This document shows, one piece after another, positions 5,163 through 8,972 of a stretch of DNA of 8,972 nucleotides. Position numbers and translations under genes: made by a program. Each line of letters opens with the position of its first letter. Positions within the stretch are counted from its first letter, which is position 1. Under the pieces are notes generated by a model. The model was not told where the DNA came from, ran no database searches, and was given only the letters and a program-made list of their open reading frames with translations. Origin of the DNA: JAZQLP01 sp045629205. Lineage in GTDB: Bacteria; Bacillota; Clostridia; Oscillospirales; UBA644. Location: the NCBI GenBank assembly GCA_045629205.1, contig JAZQQT010000145.1, positions 1-8,972 on the forward strand, read 5' to 3'.

Positions 5163-7487
5163 TCAATCGGTGACATTTACTATTGCCCAGAAAACGGCTT
5201 CCTGTGTTACGATTTCAACTTCCTCGCTGCCGCGATTGTCGATAGGAACATAGAAGAAACCGGAGGATGCGTCCCAGTCAACATCATACCAATCGTTTTT
5301 GTCGGAAAGGTCGGCCGCTCCGACAAAATGCCAGATTTCGGCAACCGACCAGTGGCCGTGATCCTCGGCGTAAATCGCGTGGGAAACCAGCTGTTTATCC
5401 GAAAAGAATTCGCAGGTCTTCAGATCCATTACGTCGCCGTACATACTGCTGTGTTCGACGAAATAGGACTTGTTTGCGCTGCTGTCGGTGGATTCCGTTC
5501 CTATTCTGAACTCCTTGCCCACGGTGAAATAGTCGCAGGCGCTTGAAATGACTGCGCCGTGGCTGTCTTTGTATCTTCCGAAAAAGGCATCCCAGTAGCA
5601 AAGCAGCTTTGTGCTTCCGTCAAGCGAGAAGTTTCTTTTCTCGATTCCGATACCGGAAATGAGTCCGGTCGCTTTTCTGTTGATTATATCGTTTTGATAT
5701 CTTGAGGATGAGCAGAGCTTTTCCGTAAAGTAGTCGCGGAAAGAAAGGGCGGTAAAGCCGTTCTGATAAAGTGAAATGTAAACGGCATACATGTCCTGAA
5801 GCGCATCTGTATCGATAATATTTTTAAGCGGCTTGTTCCATTCCATGGTCAGTTTGTAACCGGTAAGAGCGCCCGATACCCAGAATACGCGGTCTTTCAG
5901 AAGCTCGTATGCATGTGACGTGCTTGTAAGTTTATACTGCGTTCCGGCAACATAGGAGCCGGTCGTGTAGCAATATAATGCGCCCTCTTTATCGGGCATA
6001 AGACCGTCGTGGGTGTCAAAGAAAGCGGCTACGCTCTTTTCTTTGTCTTTTACGTCGTTTTTCTTTGATTCCTGAACGCTGCCGAATTTTGCCGCAAGCT
6101 CGGCGTAGGCTGAACCCTGCGCGGCCATGGTAAGGATATATATATTGAATGCTTCTATATCGGCAAGCGCTTCGCTTTGGAAATTATAGTGCGTATAAAT
6201 CAGATTGTGATAAGTATCTATGGGATTGAGGTTCTTGTCTTCCAGTCTTTCGCAGAAGAGAGTGAAGTTATATATGATATCATCTGCCAGAGTGCCGTTT
6301 TCTCCGTCGCTGTTCATTGTGTTCATTGTTGCTTCGATTGAAACGGCGGAAAGAGCGTCGGCAAGAATCGCATCCATGTTTGCATCTTCAATTCCGTATG
6401 CTTTAAGAGCCGCTTTCAGGTCGTCCGAAAACGCCTTCATATAGGTTTCGTTGTCTATACTTTTTATTTTTAGCGCCGCGGAGTTTCTGAAAGTGTTTTC
6501 GTTTATTTCAAACGAAATTGTTTTTGAATCGTCAACGGCAGTTCCGTCGATTGAAATCCAGTCGCCGGTTTCGGGCTTTATGGAGCTGAGCGGAACCGTC
6601 ACGTTACCGTTTGTGTCATAATAAATGTTGAATGTGCCGGACGTCTTGGAAGCAAAATCGCAGAAAGACGTGGAATATTTGTTGCCGAATCTCAGTATCT
6701 GCTGTAAGATACCGCCGTTTTTTTCGAGATAGTTCGTTTTAAAATCTATCCATGCCGAAGCGTATGACATTCTGAGGTTTTCTTTTGCGATATTTTTTAT
6801 TTTGTCAAGTTCCGCCTTTAGGCTCTTGTATACCGTGTCAAGTTTTATGTTGAGGGTGTCAAGCTGGCTTGAAACCTGTTCGACGCTCTTCTGAATAACC
6901 TCTATCTGTGTCTTCTTCTTGTCTTCCACAAGTCCGAGCGTCTGAAGCAGTCCGTATGCCGAAACGCCGGCGGAAATCGCGCTTTGAGCATAATCGATTA
7001 CGCCTTTTTCAAGCATGTCCTTTAATGCTTTTACGTCATTCGCTATATCTTCATCAACTGCGCCTAAGTTATGAAAGATACTGTCTGTAGTGCCGAGATG
7101 CTCTTTGCCGTCAATCGCGGCTTCCCCGTTGATTCTTACTGAGACCATCGCAACATCCTTTGCGACCGTGTATGTGAATTTTACGGCAGTCGGTGAAATC
7201 AGCTCGATATTCTCCGGCTTGATGTTGATCGTTTCGGAATCGATGAATCGTATCGCAGCATCTATATCCGAAGCGGAGATCGAATCCGCAAATGTGTCGG
7301 CTTCGGCGGTTGCTGTAACGGTAAGCGTTTTATCAAAACCGATTTCGGCGTTAAGCTCCATCAGATTGTTATATATATCCGTTTTTTCTTCCTGCTTCTC
7401 CGGTTCTGTCGGCTTGGCGCAGGCGCAAAGCGAGAAAAGGACAGATGCGATCAGCAGAATTGAAATTAATTTTTTTAACGATTTCAT
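5163..7487 (-). CDS. Large secreted lipoprotein with hydrophobic segment and coiled coil, function unknown
   Basis: This 774-residue protein has a lipoprotein signal peptide: KSLKK, hydrophobic core 7-20, then lipobox L20-C21-A22-C23 with C23 as the probable lipidated residue. A charged linker (24-36) leads to a beta-like region (50-125). Residues 165-187 form a moderately hydrophobic helix (YAQSAISAGVSAYGLLQTL), directly followed by a heptad-patterned coiled coil (about 190-238, EVIQKSVEQVSSQLDTLNIK and onward). The rest mixes helical (340-470) and aromatic-rich beta regions (500-774), with a C-terminal domain rich in Trp, Tyr and Asp. No enzymatic motif was seen and I do not recognise the family. 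The hydrophobic helix next to a coiled coil recalls membrane-active helical proteins and Bacillota surface lipoproteins of unknown role, but this is weak. The start is set by the signal peptide and a GGAGGG at 7491-7496. It is the second gene of a two-gene operon, 47 bases after the PASTA lipoprotein. Confidence 0.75.
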   Translation of the reverse strand: MKSLKKLISILLIASVLFSLCACAKPTEPEKQEEKTDIYNNLMELNAEIGFDKTLTVTATAEADTFADSISASDIDAAIRFIDSETINIKPENIELISPTAVKFTYTVAKDVAMVSVRINGEAAIDGKEHLGTTDSIFHNLGAVDEDIANDVKALKDMLEKGVIDYAQSAISAGVSAYGLLQTLGLVEDKKKTQIEVIQKSVEQVSSQLDTLNIKLDTVYKSLKAELDKIKNIAKENLRMSYASAWIDFKTNYLEKNGGILQQILRFGNKYSTSFCDFASKTSGTFNIYYDTNGNVTVPLSSIKPETGDWISIDGTAVDDSKTISFEINENTFRNSAALKIKSIDNETYMKAFSDDLKAALKAYGIEDANMDAILADALSAVSIEATMNTMNSDGENGTLADDIIYNFTLFCERLEDKNLNPIDTYHNLIYTHYNFQSEALADIEAFNIYILTMAAQGSAYAELAAKFGSVQESKKNDVKDKEKSVAAFFDTHDGLMPDKEGALYCYTTGSYVAGTQYKLTSTSHAYELLKDRVFWVSGALTGYKLTMEWNKPLKNIIDTDALQDMYAVYISLYQNGFTALSFRDYFTEKLCSSSRYQNDIINRKATGLISGIGIEKRNFSLDGSTKLLCYWDAFFGRYKDSHGAVISSACDYFTVGKEFRIGTESTDSSANKSYFVEHSSMYGDVMDLKTCEFFSDKQLVSHAIYAEDHGHWSVAEIWHFVGAADLSDKNDWYDVDWDASSGFFYVPIDNRGSEEVEIVTQEAVFWAIVNVTD

Positions 7488-7534
7488 ATTCCCTCCGTAT
7501 GGTTGAATAAATAAAAAATGTAATATGCTTTTTA

Positions 7535-8272
7535 TTAACCGATTTTATTGATCTCGCTTGTTCCGAAATCGACATCGTAAACGGCAAAAACCTCGTTATT
7601 GATCTTGAACTTTATTTCTTTTTTGCCGGAGCCGGAGAATTTGAATGTTTTGCGGGTCACGGATGAATCGAGACAAACGGTTTTTGATCTGTCAAGCTCT
7701 CCGTCAACGTAAACCTTTATTGTGTGATCCTCTTCGGACAGTCCGTCGAAATCAAGTATGATCGATACCGTAGATTCTTTTGCCTTGCCCGAAGAGAGCG
7801 TCAGTGTTATAACCGAATTGGTTTTCGCCTTTATGCCGGGCAGGGGATCGGAAAAAAGAACGATGTCTTTTTCTTTTGAGGAGTTCTCGTATTTCGTATC
7901 TATTGTAAATCCGAGAGAGGAAATTTTTTCACGGGCTGATGAAATGTCCTGACCGATAACATTGGGAACTACTGCCGTATCGGAACCGTCGGTAAGCCTC
8001 GGCTTTGTCGATACCGTGATTTCTATGCCGTCCGTGATGGATTTTCCGGGTTCAACGCTCTGCGAAATAACGGTGCCGTATGCTTTTTCGGAATCGGTTG
8101 AATATACAAAGCCGAACAACGGTGCGGCATCATTTTCGTTTGCCCACGCGATAACTTCTTCAATTGTGTATTCACCGAAATCAACGGCTTTGATATCCGT
8201 GCTTTCTTTTTTGCATGAGCAAAGCAGAACGGTCATTATAATCAGGCAGATACATAAAATTTTCTTTTTCAC
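7535..8272 (-). CDS. PASTA-domain lipoprotein
   Basis: This 245-residue protein starts with a lipoprotein signal peptide (MKKKILCICLIIMTVLLCSC, lipobox L17-C18-S19-C20, lipid on C20). Residues 101-160 are a clear PASTA domain: VVPNVIGQDISSAREKISSL, then a GF-turn, a D-P-L-P-G segment (142-146) and a final strand ITLTLSSG. Residues 34-90 are a more divergent PASTA-like repeat ending SVEPGKSITDGIEITVS. The remainder (165-245) is a beta-rich domain with a YVDGELDRSK turn. PASTA domains are known to bind uncrosslinked peptidoglycan or beta-lactams and usually sit on PrkC/Stk1 kinases or class B penicillin-binding proteins; here there is no kinase and no transmembrane helix beyond the lipid anchor, so a peptidoglycan-binding surface role is inferred. 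The start codon is GTG, supported by AAGGAG at 8280-8285 and by the signal peptide. First gene of the operon with the 774-residue lipoprotein. Confidence 0.88.
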   Translation of the reverse strand: MKKKILCICLIIMTVLLCSCKKESTDIKAVDFGEYTIEEVIAWANENDAAPLFGFVYSTDSEKAYGTVISQSVEPGKSITDGIEITVSTKPRLTDGSDTAVVPNVIGQDISSAREKISSLGFTIDTKYENSSKEKDIVLFSDPLPGIKAKTNSVITLTLSSGKAKESTVSIILDFDGLSEEDHTIKVYVDGELDRSKTVCLDSSVTRKTFKFSGSGKKEIKFKINNEVFAVYDVDFGTSEINKIG

Positions 8273-8279
8273 TTGTGTG

Positions 8280-8285
8280 CTCCTT
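8280..8285 (-). promoter_or_regulatory. Ribosome binding site for the GTG-started PASTA lipoprotein
   Basis: On the minus strand AAGGAG lies seven bases before the GTG at 8272. It validates the non-ATG start; the next in-frame Met is residue 13, inside the signal peptide, and would destroy it. Confidence 0.75.
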
Positions 8286-8318
8286 TTTGGAGAATTTGTA
8301 TTGTAAAAATCACTCTAT

Positions 8319-8347
8319 ATATTATTACTTATGTATATGATTGTCAA
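8319..8347 (-). promoter_or_regulatory. Sigma-A-type promoter of the lipoprotein operon
   Basis: Reading the minus strand, a perfect -35 box TTGACA (8347-8342) is followed after 17 bases by TAATAT (8324-8319), four of six matches to TATAAT. It gives a 5' leader of roughly 40 bases to the GTG at 8272. No operator repeat was evident around it. Confidence 0.6.
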
Positions 8348-8394
8348 GTATTTAAAAAATGATGTTTGTTCTTTCGGATAAACGAATTTGCATC

Positions 8395-8423
8395 TTGTAA
8401 AAAAGTCCGGAATATGATATAAA
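8395..8423 (+). promoter_or_regulatory. Extended -10 promoter of the DUF4886/FemAB hybrid gene
   Basis: TTGTAA (8395-8400), a 17-base spacer and TATAAA (8418-8423), with the extended -10 dinucleotide TG at 8415-8416. It lies 35 bases before the ATG at 8459. Together with the minus-strand promoter at 8319-8347, it explains the 186-base divergent intergenic region. Confidence 0.65.
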
Positions 8424-8458
8424 ATACAAAGAATAAATGTTGAATTTACGGAGGGACA

Positions 8459-8926
8459 ATGAAACTTTTATCCATCGGCAACAGTTTTTCGGAGGATGCC
8501 GCCTATTATCTTTCGCAGGTTGCCGCCGCAGGCAACAAATCTCTGACCCATGTTAACCTTATTGTCGGCGGATGCACGCTGGAACATCATATTGATGCGT
8601 TTAATAACGGCGAACTTTACATCCGCGAAGAAAACGGCATTTTCTCCGCATTTCACATCACCACAAGCTGTCTTTACGACGCCATGCTTTATTGCGTTGA
8701 TCGTAACTGTGACGGCATAAATCTCGGAGGCGTGGAAGGGGATTTACAGGACGGACTATACGAATTCAAATCCAAATTCTGCCCGCTCCTTGCCGAATAT
8801 TACGGCGAGTTCGACCTCGTCATCTCGGAATCGGGATATAAATTTATCAAAAACGGTCTCCCCAAAATGGTAAGAGCGTATAAAAAAGTCACCCGTTTCT
8901 TAAAGGGTGACAAACGCGAAAAATAA
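8459..8926 (+). CDS. Hybrid reading frame: DUF4886 (SGNH-like) N-terminus joined to FemAB C-terminus
   Basis: This is a 155-residue frame with a good GGAGG (8450-8454) and an upstream promoter. Residues 1-60 match the start of DUF4886 proteins: LLSIGNSFSEDAAYYL carries the GNSFS block I motif with the nucleophile-type Ser, followed by VNLIVGGCTLEHHI. That family is usually about 250 residues or longer; here the later SGNH blocks and the Asp/His region are missing. From about residue 70 (LYDAMLYCVDRNCDGINLGG, then VEGDLQDGLYEFKSKF) the sequence is the FemAB C-terminus, identical at DNA level over its last part to bases 1-140. Neither half contains a complete catalytic domain, so the product is unlikely to be an active hydrolase or aminoacyltransferase. 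Explanations are recombination creating a fusion pseudogene, or an assembly join near 8640-8670. The frame itself is intact with no frameshift. Confidence 0.6.
   Translation: MKLLSIGNSFSEDAAYYLSQVAAAGNKSLTHVNLIVGGCTLEHHIDAFNNGELYIREENGIFSAFHITTSCLYDAMLYCVDRNCDGINLGGVEGDLQDGLYEFKSKFCPLLAEYYGEFDLVISESGYKFIKNGLPKMVRAYKKVTRFLKGDKREK
8777..8916 (+). repeat. Direct repeat of 140 bases, right copy
   Basis: Exact copy of bases 1-140, encoding the FemAB-like C-terminal tail. The flanking DNA upstream (8640-8776) has no counterpart visible in the window. Confidence 0.95.
8888..8911 (+). repeat. Strong hairpin inside the end of the FemAB-like frame (copy 2)
   Basis: Identical to the 112-135 hairpin: GTCACCC and GGGTGAC arms with inner TTT/AAA pairing. 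The two copies are part of the exact 140-base repeat. Sequence downstream of this copy differs from copy 1, so any effect on the next gene would depend on different leader DNA. Confidence 0.5.
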
Positions 8927-8962
8927 TCGGCATCTCAAAAAACGGAAGGAAAACGGAACGGT

Positions 8963-8972
8963 ATGGAAACAA
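8963..8972 (+). CDS. Start of a second copy of the 65-residue small protein (3'-truncated by window edge)
   Basis: ATGGAAACAA encodes MET and the first bases of a Lys codon, the same ten bases as the start of the gene at 170. It is preceded by GGAAGGA at 8944-8950, a weaker and more distant ribosome binding site than in copy 1. The gap from the FemAB stop is 36 bases here against 16 in copy 1. Only three full codons are visible, so identity rests on the ten-base match plus the same position behind a FemAB tail. Confidence 0.5.

Noticed and set aside
5142..5546. Plus-strand frame of 134 residues across the end of the lipoprotein gene
   Set aside because: It is antisense to the lipoprotein C-terminus and has no ribosome binding site or recognisable protein pattern.
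7488..7534. Separate promoter or terminator between the two lipoprotein genes
   Set aside because: The 47-base gap holds only AT-rich sequence and the ribosome binding site, with no hairpin or clear promoter boxes, so a single operon is simpler.

Overview
The window looks like chromosomal DNA of an uncultured anaerobic member of the Bacillota, most likely a clostridial (Oscillospiraceae-type) gut organism. The reasons are strong AGGAGG-type ribosome binding sites, moderate base composition, clostridial-style lipoproteins with a Cys-X-Cys lipobox, and protein families common in that group (FemAB, DUF4886, PASTA). This placement is inference; no rRNA or other marker gene is present. No mobile element, CRISPR array, tRNA or rRNA was seen.

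Layout. Positions 1-2078 form a tight plus-strand run: the last 50 codons of a FemAB-like peptidoglycan-bridge aminoacyltransferase, a 65-residue conserved small protein, and a 567-residue cytoplasmic TIM-barrel protein resembling glycoside hydrolases. At 2217-4946 lies a plus-strand gene for a 909-residue multi-domain membrane protein with no family I can name. It converges on a minus-strand lipoprotein operon (8272 to 5163): a 245-residue PASTA lipoprotein followed by a 774-residue coiled-coil lipoprotein of unknown function. A perfect 16-bp hairpin at 5079-5114 separates the two transcription units. Divergent promoters occupy 8273-8458. On the right, 8459-8926 encodes an odd protein whose first 60 or so residues are the start of a DUF4886 (SGNH-like) protein and whose remainder is the FemAB C-terminus. 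It is followed by the first codons of a second copy of the small protein.

The most striking structural fact is that bases 1-140 are identical to 8777-8916 and the copies then diverge abruptly, although each is followed by a small gene starting METK. With the hybrid DUF4886-FemAB reading frame, this points to recombination, strain mixing, or an assembly join at the window ends. It should be settled before any biology is built on the right-hand gene.

The biological theme of the centre is the cell surface: two lipoproteins, one with peptidoglycan-binding PASTA repeats, facing a large membrane protein with a calcium-loop motif. That they work together is only a hypothesis; gene proximity is the sole support. 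I did not find a demonstrable new system, but the 909-residue membrane protein and the 774-residue lipoprotein are the best candidates for undescribed families.
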